From positions 15,376,109 through 15,440,108 of the forward strand of contig NC_088325.1 in assembly GCF_910592395.1 (NCBI RefSeq): a stretch of DNA of 64,000 bases, given 5' to 3'. The notes below the pieces were generated by a model. It made no database searches, had not been told where the DNA came from, and saw only the letters and a list, made by a program, of their open reading frames with translations. The position numbers and the translations under genes were made by a program. Source of the stretch: Lineus longissimus. Lineage: Eukaryota > Nemertea > Pilidiophora > Heteronemertea > Lineidae. Of this stretch, positions 16,124-28,900 are shown piece by piece (the first letter of the stretch is position 1; every line of letters begins with the position of its first letter).

Positions 16124-16173
16124 CTGTGTGTATTCGTCATAGCCGCTAAGCTACTCTGAAATTGGCCGCCAAA
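16124..16173. repeat. 50-bp direct repeat, copy 1
   Basis: The segment containing tattcgtcatagccgctaag and attggccgcc recurs at 16860-16915 with a 5-bp gctaa duplication. The two copies bracket about 690 bp. Confidence 0.8.
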
Positions 16174-16780
16174 GAGATTGGCTACAATGGCGGAAAATAA
16201 ACGACTGAAAACCGCTGACAAGACCACACGCTCATAGTGTCTTCTTCAACCGACAAGATAGTGCTGAAGAATTCATGGAGTATTAAACGTTAATCGTCTT
16301 TAAATGCAATTTAATGTAGCGTCAAATACGCTGAGTATTAAATGTCAATACTATTCCCCGTATCAATCATTTTGAAGAACGTTTGAGGGCATCGCCATCC
16401 ACGTCGAGGAGATATTCGCGGCAATTTCGTTACCGGAGAGCAAAACACCGGAACGAAATTGTGACTAATGACATTTCGGCCATCGCAGAAAAATCTCGCG
16501 CAGTAATTAACTGTCTTTGTTGACTGAGGAGAGAACTGGTGTTGACTTTTTGCATATCGGAGCACCTTGGAGACCCGAGATATCTTCTTAAGTGTTTGCA
16601 TGGTCATTTTACTCCAAGGGCCGGCGTTCCGTCACAGAGACGCTGACTTTGCCGTTGCAGACCAGGTGGTCACGCTCCCACCACTGGGGGTCATTAAAAT
16701 ATCCTTCAAAAAGTGGTGTTGTTTACAAACAGCCCCTGATGACTCCTCGGTCACTCTAAACATGCAAAATGGTGATCTTA

Positions 16781-16858
16781 AAGCTGACATGCATAAAAAC
16801 CCTAACAGCCAAGTTGGAAAACACAAACGCCCGACCACAAAACGACCAACTGCGACCA
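16781..16858 (-). repeat. Dispersed repeat family, copy 1
   Basis: The sequence around aagctgacatgcataaaaac, ccctaacagccaagtt and aaacgaccaactg is about 80 percent similar by eye to 22979-23056 and to the reverse complement of 23626-23709. I call it minus because the copy attached to the tRNA-like head (23439) lies on the + strand. Confidence 0.6.
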
Positions 16859-16859
16859 A

Positions 16860-16915
16860 CTGTGTGTATTCGTCATAGCCGCTAAGCTAAGCTACTCTGA
16901 AATTGGCCGCCAAAA
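16860..16915. repeat. 50-bp direct repeat, copy 2
   Basis: Partner of 16124-16173. It follows directly on the dispersed repeat at 16781-16858. The intervening segment has no recognisable transposon protein. Confidence 0.8.
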
Positions 16916-19748
16916 ACAAAAAAACGTGATTGCCGAATAAATCCCCAGCAGACGAGACGCGGTTTCACTTCAAGAAAGAGATGGACCGCACCTTGCATGG
17001 TCACGATATTGAACTGATAATATCTCTCTGAAAGCCAGGTGAGTTGCGTTGAAGATCAAATATCTTCCAAAAAGATTCCAATAAAGTGTAACCAGAATCT
17101 TATCAGAGAAATATCTTGATACTTTCCATTGAATGGGAGATTAATGTTACAGCGGTAGTAAAGAGTCAGCTACCAGGTGGCTTACGTTCTCTGCACAATC
17201 ATCCCAGCGAACTCTGGTTGCAATGTAGCCATTGCGGACAGCTGTATACAGGCCAGGGGTTGAACAAAGATACCGAAAAGAAGTTAACAGAACAAAGAAA
17301 TGCTCCGGTCATCGCCACGGGACTCGAAAGGGTGACTTTCATTGAAAACACCTCATTTTCGGCCCATTTTGGGTATAAGTGGTCAGAGAATGAGCATTAT
17401 TGGTTGGATTGTGTCCAGAATCGGTGGGATATTGATGCGCCTATGACGATGGATACCTTCCTTCAAGAGATGACCATTGGAATGTTTAATGAAATAGATT
17501 GTGCCCAAAACTAGCCTATGGTACCTGAAAGAGGGATCTATCGAGCAAGCTCTGTGCATCAAATATGTTTGGACATTTTTGTAACCTTTTGATATGTTGA
17601 GGAACAATAAATGTGCATTGAAGATATGCAGCATAGTATGCGATGTTGTGGCTGTGGTCACATCCAACCTAAGTTAAAGACATAATACAGGCCGAAAACA
17701 AATTGGCAGTTTTACGAAGACACCGTTAGACCCCCAATAGCTACCTTGAAGCCATGCAGACATCAACATTCCCAACACATGGAGTAGATTTGAAGATGAC
17801 TTCTTCATCGTCTTCTCTGAGATTAGGATATCAAGTTCAATAAAGCCAGTGGTCAATAGATAAAGAGATTTCATACGCCTCTCAGATCTCAAGTCGATTT
17901 TCATCTTTATGATATTGGATATGGGCATTATTAGTAATCTTTCTCTGGTTATTGCTCCGTGCAATCCGATATCGAAATAAGTTTTTTCCCCTCCATGAAG
18001 GCATTCAGGCGTGAGGTGATACTTCTCGTGTGCGGAATCGAAAATAGAGAAAAAATGCAGATAATTTTGCGTTTTTGATTAATATCTTGGTTTGCATGAT
18101 GTAATCGCAATAACCTCTGTGCCGAGATTGATGCGGCGGTTGGAGTGGTCAGCTCTTAGTGCGATGACGGTGACCAAGATTCGCAAAGGAGCCACAGGCA
18201 AAATCCGCCTGTCTAACTCCGAACCTCTCAACTGCAAACCGGTCCTTTCCATCCTAGGCTCTCATCCTGACACTTGAGTATTCAACTCGTCACCTCGGTC
18301 TATTGACAATTCCATCATGTGTGTACTCTCCCGTGTCTTAATCTCTCCATTAGGGTCGCATCCGCTGAAAAAATGAGATCGGCGCGAATTTCCGCAGAAA
18401 ATGCTTATAATGCCTCCGACCTTGGACCAACTTAATTACCAGATTGAGCTATTAGAAAGCTCGTTTTTTTCGCACCGATGCTATATTTGCATAGATGTCG
18501 ACCTTGGAGATGTTTGTTGTATTGTCCAATCAGAAGGCTTTCATTCTGCGTCACCGGTGCACCACCTAAGACGAGCCAATCACGAGGCGTTAATCAGGGT
18601 GACTGCCTCCCATTTTTTCTTCACGATAGGAATGAATTTACACCCTCCACAAATGTGAAATTGACTTTTAAGATCGGTGTTTCCTCGCCGATAGAGATGT
18701 AATGACTCAATTCAATAAATTAGCAGTTTTTTATGCCTCGCTTGGCCTGACTGCGTACTGACTCCTCAATCCCAGCCGATGGCCAATTTATGATATCGGC
18801 GTTTTTGTTGTTTTGAGAAAAAGAAATTAGAGGTACTAATAATCAATCTTCAAAATTCTCATTTGTCCTTGGGTGTTCAAGAATGCCGATACATTGACAT
18901 GGGTCAAGGCCAGCTGGAGGAAATCGGTGTATTGCCCATGCGCGGTACGAATGGTCACGCAACGTAACGGCCGTCACTCTCCCGGCCATCACTCTCCCGG
19001 CCATCGGCCCTGTCTCTGTTTAGACACTACCGTTATATTCGCCTTATAAGCCGAGTTCCACTTCCTTGATATCGATGATCAGCAGCTTGGCCGAACCGAT
19101 GAGAACATGAGGCACTTCTAGTCATGGTTTCGACCCCCAGGTCCACGGTATCTCAGTCCCACTCTTTCAAAAATATAAAGACGAGTGGACGCCATTTCTT
19201 CGATGTGCATCTCATCACGTGACACTCTGATAATACCGCTCATAATTGAACTCTAATTCCTACTAAATCAACGATTTACGGCGAAAACTACAAATTTTCC
19301 AGTCGAGTAACCATCTCATTGCATCCGTAGATTTTGATGCGCTTGGTTGCGAAAGCAGAAAGACGATCGACGTTCATTCCCGAACAGCTGAATGGCTGAG
19401 CGTCCGGAATAGATTCGGTTCCCGGATGCCATAGGGTCATGTGACCTATGTTCGGAGTTTGGAGGGATAATCTTTGATGAGGCCACGAATGGACCCCCGT
19501 CTCTCATCTTACTGACAGAAGAGCCAGGAAGCCGATATCACACTCTTGTTTGTCCTATATAGCTTTCCAGCAACGGAGTCAGTTTGTTCTGTTTGATTTC
19601 TTTGACAGCTACTTTTATCTTTGAAAATCCCCTTGTTTTAGAGCTACCAAGAGACAACCAAGGCCAACAGCTTGATACTTAACTGATACTTATTTCGTCT
19701 TGACCTAGATTGATAATCTACATTTTGTTTTTCCATTTGTCTTTTTAG

Positions 19749-19907
19749 TTCTAATCCGTCAGTACATAGCCTACAGTGTCAGAGTGAACGACGTTTACAT
19801 CACAATGGGAAACACGGCAGTCTTCAAATGCAACATCGACCCATACTTCGTCAGAGATTACATCACCGTCACTGCTTGGACGAGGGGCGCCGCCAGGGTT
19901 GAAACAG
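19749..19907 (+). CDS. Dscam: Dscam exon: Ig2, first half
   Basis: Acceptor ctttttag, donor ACAG|gtagg, phase 1 to phase 1. The peptide runs from LIRQYIAYSVRVNDVY through GNTAVFKCNI (first Ig cysteine) to VTAWTRGAA, the Ig core tryptophan. The G-N-T-A-V-F-K-C-N-I followed by DY-T-V-T-x-W pattern is the Dscam Ig2 signature. The exon is clearly not the first coding exon: it has no Met or signal peptide and opens mid-codon. Confidence 0.9.
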
Positions 19908-22900
19908 GTAGGAACACGTCTTTGGTCACGTGACCTTCAATGAACGCCGCGGCCGGTAGGAAAGGAAACTACATTTCCAAATTAGGTTTCATTCCTAGTT
20001 TTCGTATTCTTTTTATTTGAACGATATAACCAAATCTGTAATCTTCATATTTTCTGATATTCGTTTCAATGTGAATGCGGTCTATTTTCAGGAGACCGTT
20101 TCAGTATCATGAAAACGGGCGAACTGCACATGCGAAATGTCAGGAACGAGGATAGCTACCTGAATTACCGTTGTGTGACCAAGAACATCCTGACTGGGGC
20201 GGAGAAGGGTAGTGACCCAGCCGCTCTGTTCGTCATCGGTAGGTTATTTCTTTAAAGACCAACCTTGCAAATATTTAGATGATGTACGTGATGCGCTCTA
20301 AACTTCTTCTTTATCCGAGCGGTTCAAATAAATCTAGGAGATGGTTTGGGGTTCTATAACCTCTAATTTCATTTTGGTTTCTGAAGCGCACACTAGGGGC
20401 GCTCTTACCCTAGCGTAAACTTCGGAAACTGAAGTGTCATTGTAAATTCTGCTTTCAGACCCTGTCAACTCGTCGCCTGTCATAGATGATGCACTTACAC
20501 ACCTTCAAGTGAAGGAGAGCGAGACGATCGAACTGCCATGCGCCGCCACCGGATATCCGCTCCCATCATACAGCTGGACAAAAGATGACGTCCCGATCAT
20601 CCTGGATCACAAACGCGTGAGGCAGTTGGGCGGGAACCTTGTCATCCAGAACGCAGGGGTGGGCGATACCGCAAGATATGTGTGCACAGCCAGTAATACT
20701 CTAGGGAAGCGGACTGCCATTACGCAACTAATTGTTACAGGTAAGTACACGGCTTCTGCTGAACTGGTTGTGACCGGCGACGACATCAACGAATTCGTCT
20801 GCTATTTGAAAATTAAAGCTGAACTCCTCAGCTTTTTACTCAACAACCACTCGTTTTCACTCAACAATCACTGAATCATTATATATTCACATCATAAATT
20901 GAATTTGCTCTCAGTATATAACGAAAAGGTGACTTTGTCTAGCAAGTGTTGCATTTTATTTCATCGCATGACGTCATATCATTTCAGCTCCTCTGTCAGT
21001 TCACGTGGGCCAAAACCAACAAATCGTTGATGTCGGCAACACTGCAACATTTAACTGTACCATATTTGGACATCCGAGGAAATCCATCAACTGGCTGAGG
21101 AATTCAAAACCCCTAAAGCTGGTCAAAGGTCGTGTTGTCCTGACAACGCCCACAACACTGGTGATTTCTGATGTTCAGCGCCACGATCGGGGAATGTACC
21201 AATGTCTGGTGTCTAATGATAAGGATAACGCCCAGGGCACTGCTCAGCTGTCTTTAGGGGGTAAGTCACATGTCATCTGTTGCCACGTGCGCGTACGCAT
21301 CTACTACCATTGCACAACACTGTTTCAATATCATCATCATTTAACACTATTCACCATCGATTCATTGAGTTATTCAACCGTAGCTATTCTCGTACTAAAC
21401 CTTTCAATAACAGAAATATGCACTTAATAGGCCTAATTTGATATTTAGATGGTTCCCATTGGAATGGTATGTATACACAAATGCAATAAGATCCGGAGGT
21501 GTTTCATTTTTTGAAGTCTGAGATTTCCCCTGGTAAAGTAGCGCACTGGTATTTTCACTCTTCCACCAGTGATATTCAGATCCTTTGAGTTATTGAATTC
21601 TGGCTTTTATGGTTATTTTGGTTTCAGATTTTCAGTTCGATTCTGTTTCACGTATTAGAACCTTTCTCATCTCATCTAATTACAACATTCAGATCTGTAA
21701 CACTGTAGGCCTACCCACCTAACAATCTGTGCATGTAACACGAGGTGGCGGGAAACTTAGCGCCACAATGTACTGGCAACGCACGTTTTGAAGATATCAC
21801 CAGATCGAGATAAAATCATTGGGACCTGGTTTTTGTTGGGCCGCAGCTGATAGCAGATGTGGGAGACCAAAAATACAAAGTACATCCCTTGATTGAAGCT
21901 ATGATATGATCGCAGTGCTATCGCAACTGTTGCGAGGGCTCGCTTTCTAATCGCTTTCCGCATAATTGTTATGTATAACAGCCGTCGCCGGGAAGAGTGT
22001 TTCAGCTTGGTGCTTCATTGAATCCCCAAAGTGCGCGTTACCAGTACAGTTCCTCCCTCTTCTTCAAGAGACTGGTCAGCAGTTTTTACCAATGACTTTG
22101 TACTCCAACTCTCTACTCAGGCCTCTCTACTCCAAACAGGCCCACTATCTTTCAGTACAGCATTCGCCTTGCATCTCTGGTGGCGGTGGTGACGAATACT
22201 ACTAATTTCAGCTCTATCTGATGCGGTAATTCTTCAGCTTTTAACTGTCTGTGTACTTTTCTCCCACTAGACCATACATCACGCACGACGAGCGGCCATC
22301 TTGGATTGTGATGAATCCCTCGATGCTCTGCAAACTAATTCCTAGAAACAGCTCCAAATAGTAATATTGTGATAGAAAACAGTCACCATGGAGAATTGTA
22401 ACAATAATGTTATCATTGGACGAAAGCAGTCATATTTTTTCAATGAAAGATTTTACTATTTTTTCTTCGTTTTCTGATGACGACGTGACGATCGACTAAA
22501 TCACGCGATCTCCGACCCCGCCCCCAGGGGTTTCAGCTCCGTACATCCGAAGGTTAGTAACGGTTGTGCGGTGGGGAAAGACCCTGGGGGTGCGGTTGAC
22601 ACTCATCACCACGGATACACCAAGGGAAGCCATTTTGGAAATCCATCTCGTTTAAATCTCGCCGCTGGATATCATTGAATAAATATTTACTATAAAGTGG
22701 AAATGTTTGATAGATTAATGCGTTCTGTCATTTCTATGTTGTATCACGTGATGTTGTGCGTCCATTTCTGTAATCCTATTTCTCCACTTTTTCTCTACAT
22801 TACATTACTGCAACATCGATCAGGTGCCGTTGCGACTTTCACGGCGGTGACAAGTTAATTATTTCATTGCATGTACCTTCAGAGGGATGCAGGGTGTATG

Positions 22901-25900
22901 TTATTCTTGGCGCAACTCCTTTTCCTTCTTCTCCAACAACAGCGTTCGCAACGATAGCGAACACGCAATGGTTAAAACATACATGCATGCACAAAAACCC
23001 TATCGGCCAAGTTAGGAAACGCTAACGCCCACCCACCATGTCTTGACCGACCGATCAGCCATGTGATAGACTTACCAGCAGGCCACAGTGGCGCTACGGT
23101 ATTCATCAACAGAGCACTGGGGTGTGTCTTCCTGTTTGAAATCGAATGGCACTTCATCAGACAATTCCTCAATACACGTATGGTTTTAATACTAGCAAAG
23201 CGGGAAATTGTTCTGCATCTTTAAAACTCGAAAAAAAGCTGCGTGCTCGTATAATCATCACAGGGTGTCATGTTCATCTCCTGATTATGTATCTCATGAA
23301 TTCACTTTGCCATTATTGTAAAAGGGTACATTTTGAAGGCCACTTTGAAACTGAAAATGGTACAGATGGCACAAAAGACGCCATTCTATCAAGCTTGTAC
23401 GTGAAATCAAAAATTGCAAAATATATCCTTTTATAACAACGACTCCATGGCATAGTGGGTAAGACGGTCAGGATCAAGTGTCGAGAGTTCTGAGTTCGAA
23501 CCCGCTCGACGAATATTTTTCATTTTTTCTTTTCACGAGAGCGTCTCTGACCTGTCTCGTCAATGAACTTGGTGTTTGTGCAGTCAAGTGAGACCAGTCG
23601 CTGGGTGTCTATCATGTTTCAAGTGCAGTTGGTCGTTTGTTGGTCAGGCGTCCGTTTGTGTTTTCTGATTTGGCCGTTAGGGTTTTTATGCATGCATGTC
23701 AGCTTTTAGGATGCTAAGACATGTGATACACTAATATTCGTCTGTCATATTCCCTTGCTATTTTGTTGGTTCCTAAAGTTTCATTGGTTACACATTGCCG
23801 TTGGTTGACATCGTGTCAGTTTGCGGGCCAACATCTTCACCCACTTAAAGGGCGAGGCGGTTAAGCAATAAACCAAAAGATCCTTGAATGGTGCAAGTGC
23901 GCTCAGTGACGTCACGACGCAAAGTTATTTTTGATAACGCCCTTTCGCCAAGTTTAAGTTGCTCGGGGTTTATCCCGTTCGCTTTAAAGGTAACATGACT
24001 TGATGTCTTCAAATTCAGCTGCACAACCCGTCGTCCACACAGACGTCTCCTTTAAAGACGAATACGTTCAACCTGGGTCAACGGTCAGTTTACGCTGCGT
24101 CACTTCCGGTAACCCACTCCCGGCAGTCTCCTGGGAGCTGGATGACGGGGAGGTGCCCACTTTCCCAAGGTTCAAGGTCGGACAATTCCTGACCCCAGAT
24201 GGAGACGTGTTCAGTTATGTGAATATCACCAACGTGAGGATAGAAGACGGAGGACAGTATCGGTGCCAGTCCCGGAATAAAGAGGGCACTGCCGAGCATA
24301 TCGGAAAGCTTTTTGTCTACGGTAAGATATGTAAAATATCTTTTACTCTTTTAAAAAACAAGTGAAAAAAAATTTTTGGACTTATTTTCGCCGTCTTTCC
24401 ACCCGTTTCGTTGCCTGAAAAAAGTTTCGTGCCATGCCACGCCCAATTATCAAAACTGTCTTTTGTTTTTGCATTCGCACAGATTTGTGGGTAAAATATC
24501 AATTATCACCATCTATCACGTGATTTGCGTATAAAATGGTGGTAAATTTAAAGTTGCAAATTTAAAGTTCATGTTTGACTTTTCACCAAATAAAATCATA
24601 TTTTTGCAAAACTAGATGACATAATGTCATCACTAGTGATCCAAATGAGAGAGCATTAGTTTGAGATTTGCTGGAATCTTTCATTCCCAGATTTTCACTT
24701 CTATTTGCTTTTAAGTTTAAGATCTAGTTGAAAAATAAAAGATAAACGAAGTGGGCGTGGCATTTACTTTCGACTTCCCATAATGATCATGTTTTAAATT
24801 CATCGGAGCCCGGCCTTGTCTTCTCAGCCCTCTTGTCATGCTATGTGCATGTAAATGAAAGCAAATGGGAGGTCACTGAACAAGGCTCATCAACTTCTGT
24901 TTTGTTTGAAAGTTTTATTTCGAGTTTTGGCATCATTCTCAAACTTGATGCCATTTCTCATTCTGTTGACGTTCTTTTCAGGTATCCCCTACATCCGGCC
25001 CATGAACAATGTGACTGCTGTCGCTAATGAAGAACTTGTCATCCAGTGTCATGTGTCAGGATTCCCTGTTGCATCAATCACTTGGTCCAGGGGTAAGTAT
25101 GGCCTCAAACAAATCGCTTTACTGCCAACACCTCTCTACATCCAGCAATTCAATCTTGGCCTTGCTGAGTCATCTGTCATGAAAACGGACATAGTGTCTC
25201 TCTAGCTCTCTGGTCTGCGAGATAAACACATTCTGTTTTAAAATATATTGTTTCTTCCCAGGCTTGTTTTTCAATACTTCTACATTTATTTCCAGCGGGC
25301 TCCAATCTTCCCATCAACCATCGGCAGCACGTCAGTGACGAAGGCACGCTCACGATACAAAATATCCAGCGAAATTACGATGAAGGTTTCTATACCTGCA
25401 CTGTCAAGAACAATGGAGGTCAGGGGTCAAGTCGGAAGGTCTTTATCAGTGTCATGGGTAAGTCAGCAAAAACGTTTTTAAACGTTCTTTCTAATATGTT
25501 CTGTCTTTAATGATTGTTGGGAATTGTATCCGCTGGATAGCATTATGTTGTCAGCTTGAGTCATTTGAGCCAGTGATAAAAAATTTGCTACCAAATGATA
25601 TTTTCAGCTTTGAATCTATTGCAGAACCTCCAAGTATCGATCCTTTCCGCTTCCCAAAACGTAAACAAGGTGAACGCGTCCGTGTGTCATGTTACGTCAG
25701 TCGAGGCGATGCACCAATGACGATAACATGGGTTAAAGATGGCGAAGAGATTCCACCAGATCTTGGCGTCCTTATTCAGGTACAGTTTGCTGAAAAATCT
25801 GCAAAATCTTCTCTAGATATCAAAGTTTACATCATAGATTTCCTTATTCATCCTTCAATTTTTGTGCATTCTGTATTTCAGTAGAATTTATGTTGATCTT

Positions 25901-28900
25901 TGTCTACAGTCTACAACTACGTAAAGCATCTATAAAGAATGATATGAATATTTGATATTTTTCCAGAACCAAGACCCATACACCAGCACTCTCTCCATCG
26001 GTGACTCCAACCCACACCACGATGGCAACTACACGTGTATTGCTAGTAACCAGGCAGCATCAGTCAACTTTACATCCGAATTTCATGTTGATGGTGAGTT
26101 GTCTTAGACTTATAGGTTGTGCTCTTCCCGGCAAAACCAGAAGAGTATTAACAAATCTGAAGTGCTACACAATCTGATCATTAAAAATGAATTAACAAAG
26201 TCATAATTTGCTCCTTTACGGTTTCAGCTTGCACTGATTTCAATCTTCAATGTAGTCACTCCAACAATAAAGTGCACATTTGACTTGTGTTTTAGATGAA
26301 GTCCTGATACACACCATCAGTTAGTACAACACCACACTGCTTCCCACAACCAGACCGGTAACATCTGGTATTGCTCATTCAAATCTCAACAATTGGTTTA
26401 AAATGAAACATGAATTTTAGAAAAGGGAATTCTTTTCAAGTGAATTGGTTGAAAACAGCTGCATGATATCTACGAGTACAAGTTTATAGCAAGTTCATGT
26501 GATTGTTTGAGTGACGCGTGGTGAAATATTAGTGTAAAATAATGACTTTTGTTCGATGCTGCGTTGTGTCCTATCTGGGTAGTGACACCATGAATGAGGT
26601 GTAACAATTGGACTAATGGCGTTGCGACAATGCATAATTTTCTGTCGCAACAGCCGTGTTGGTGATGACAGATAGCCTTTAAAAAAACAATATTGGGCCA
26701 TTGTGGGGTTATCGGGGCAGAATCAAAAATGGCAGAGGACAACTGTTCAGCTCGCAGGTCGACCACAAGTGCCACTGATGGTGATTCTGGTGTTTGATAA
26801 CACAACATGGGGTTGATGATGGCAGCGATTACCATTTGTGGAATGACTGTTTGTTGGGGGTAACCTTGGATTATGTTGTCTCAAAGGGATATCGTGACCA
26901 TGTTGAAACTAACTATTTTATACCCTGATATTTCGAATCAATCATTGCACAACTGAACGTCTGAATTTTTACAAGAATAAATACACATAAGATGGAAAGT
27001 GAAATTTAGGACTTTATGCATCGAAATCTGATAAATACACACTCGCCCCTGGATCCCATTACACAACAAGGTCGTTACGTTAAAATGTCACCACAAATGG
27101 CCTACTCAAATGATCAAAATCTTGAAATTCCTGAATGAAAATGCCAAACTTTCTGCAGATTATCACCAGAGCCATCAGACAATTAATCACATCGCGTTAA
27201 TTGAAATGCTCCGAGATCCCCGGGGAACAAAATGGCCGCCATGTATGCGAATGTGGGCACGTGCTGGTAATTCTTAAGTGATAGCTTCTTCTAATTATAT
27301 GCCCAGATTATCGTAGAATTGCGCACTCGAGTCGGGTGACTTTATTATGATGATGCACATTATGCTGTCTTATTACTATCAACTGTCAGTAAAATTTGTA
27401 AAAACCTGCTCTGAATGGTTCTTGTCTCTATCATCAGCAGTTCTGAACCCTCAAGAAATGGATTATAATGAATATGTTGCCAGCCAAATCATGGCCAATG
27501 CTACATGAGCTGACTGTCGCTAGGGTATTCATTGTGGTGACAGAGACGTCAGTTTTGTCCGAGTTTGGCCTAGTGAATATCAGCGCCACCTTTTTGGATG
27601 CTAATACCCTATAACAATGGTGGCAGGCATTTTGATTTCACTTCATCTTTGACTCACTAAGTACTCAAAGGTTGCTTGAAAATCAAATCATCATATTTTC
27701 AAATCTTGGTAATGAAATTGTGTGAACCGCAACGCTTTAAATCAGCACTTTTGAACCTCGGAAATTGCAGCATAAGATGAATGATGTTGTCTTTAATCAA
27801 AGAGTGCAAAAGCTTTGAAATATCGTAAAAAATTCAACCATAATTTCCTGCTTACTAATCGCGATATCTAACTGTGAACTTCAAAAAGAAAATCCGAGCA
27901 TTTCCTTAGATTCCTTTTGATATTTCATTCGTGGCTTAAGAAATCCCAGTTTTCACCTATCGCGGTGACCTTCTTTTTAAAGTCCTTTGAAAAAAAGATG
28001 ACCCTGACACGACAGTTTTACAAAGACCTGCTGATGGAGTAATTCCTTTTTCTATTGACCTGCTTAGCGGATGATACGGCAAATAAGCATCCTTAATAGA
28101 AAAATGACTAACGAAGGTTAATGGCCACTGGGTTATTGTAAAACGTGGAACATATGCGAAGACTCCCATCCTCATTAGTGTGGAGTAGTATCGCATATGG
28201 CGGGGAGGGTCGCTACGAGAATGAACGAACATCGTTAACTTAGATCAGTTGGGTGTCTTTGTATACCGTGGACCTTTGATCTATTAATAGCAGCATGTGG
28301 GCTGATCATCCGATTGTTCCAGGATAATCCTGCACTTGTCGTATTTCAAGTCTTTATTTTGATTTAATTTCTTGTCCCATGAGTGTGTTTCAACCATTTT
28401 GGCGAATCCATTGAGGTTTGAAGGTTCCATTGAAGTGAATTCCTCAAATGATTTGGAGTTAGGCAGGAATTTGTCAATGAGTTACGGAAAATTTGATAAG
28501 ATAAAACTTGTCAATGGTCGACTGAAAATGCCAAAGTTGACATGAGAACTCGGATCATTGTAATCAAATACTTGAATTTGTCTCCGATATTGTAATTTAA
28601 GATCAATGACCTGATTAACGTTTAGAGATCCTCGTTAACATAGCCATCATTGTTTGGCCACCTGAGACAATCACCTGAGGTTTGTCAAACGTGACTGAGG
28701 TTTGTCAAACGTGACTGAGGTTTGTCAAACGTGACTAAGGTTTACTGTTTCTTCAGTTCCACCGCGCTGGGTCGTTGAACCGGAGGATTCCTTCGTTGTA
28801 CTGAAGACGGATGTCATCATCGACTGCCAGACGACAGGAACACCCGAGCCTACCGTCCAATGGAAAAAGGCCAAAGGTATGTCACATCAATACACCGAAA

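Larger units (their letters stand above)
1..19748. other. AT-rich non-coding DNA, probable 5' intron of Dscam
   Basis: I read all frames for Ig1, signal peptide, reverse transcriptase, transposase or other domains and found none. ORFs here are short (mostly under 135 codons), overlap on both strands and lack domain motifs. Vertebrate and fly Dscam genes have very long 5' introns, and the first exon recognised (19749) opens in phase 1, so intron is the simplest reading. Recognisable contents are small repeats: a 12-bp inverted repeat (1080-1091/1134-1145), a roughly 60-bp tandem repeat (12906-13110), a 50-bp direct repeat pair (16124, 16860), a dispersed repeat (16781-16858) and a short cactctcccggccat tandem near 18975-19005. 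An upstream gene cannot be excluded. Confidence 0.6.
21261..24018 (+). other. Intron Ig4-Ig5
   Basis: 2758 nt with donor gtaagt and acceptor aaattcag. It holds the SINE-like element and one dispersed repeat. No additional Ig-like exon was found in it. Confidence 0.85.

Noticed and set aside
17116-17514. 132-codon + strand ORF tested as a possible Ig1 exon
   Set aside because: It has C-x-x-C but none of the Ig1 strand motifs, and phase and splice sites do not lead into 19749.
23439-23520. Functional tRNA gene
   Set aside because: A and B boxes are good, but the T-arm and acceptor stems do not pair, so a SINE head fits better.
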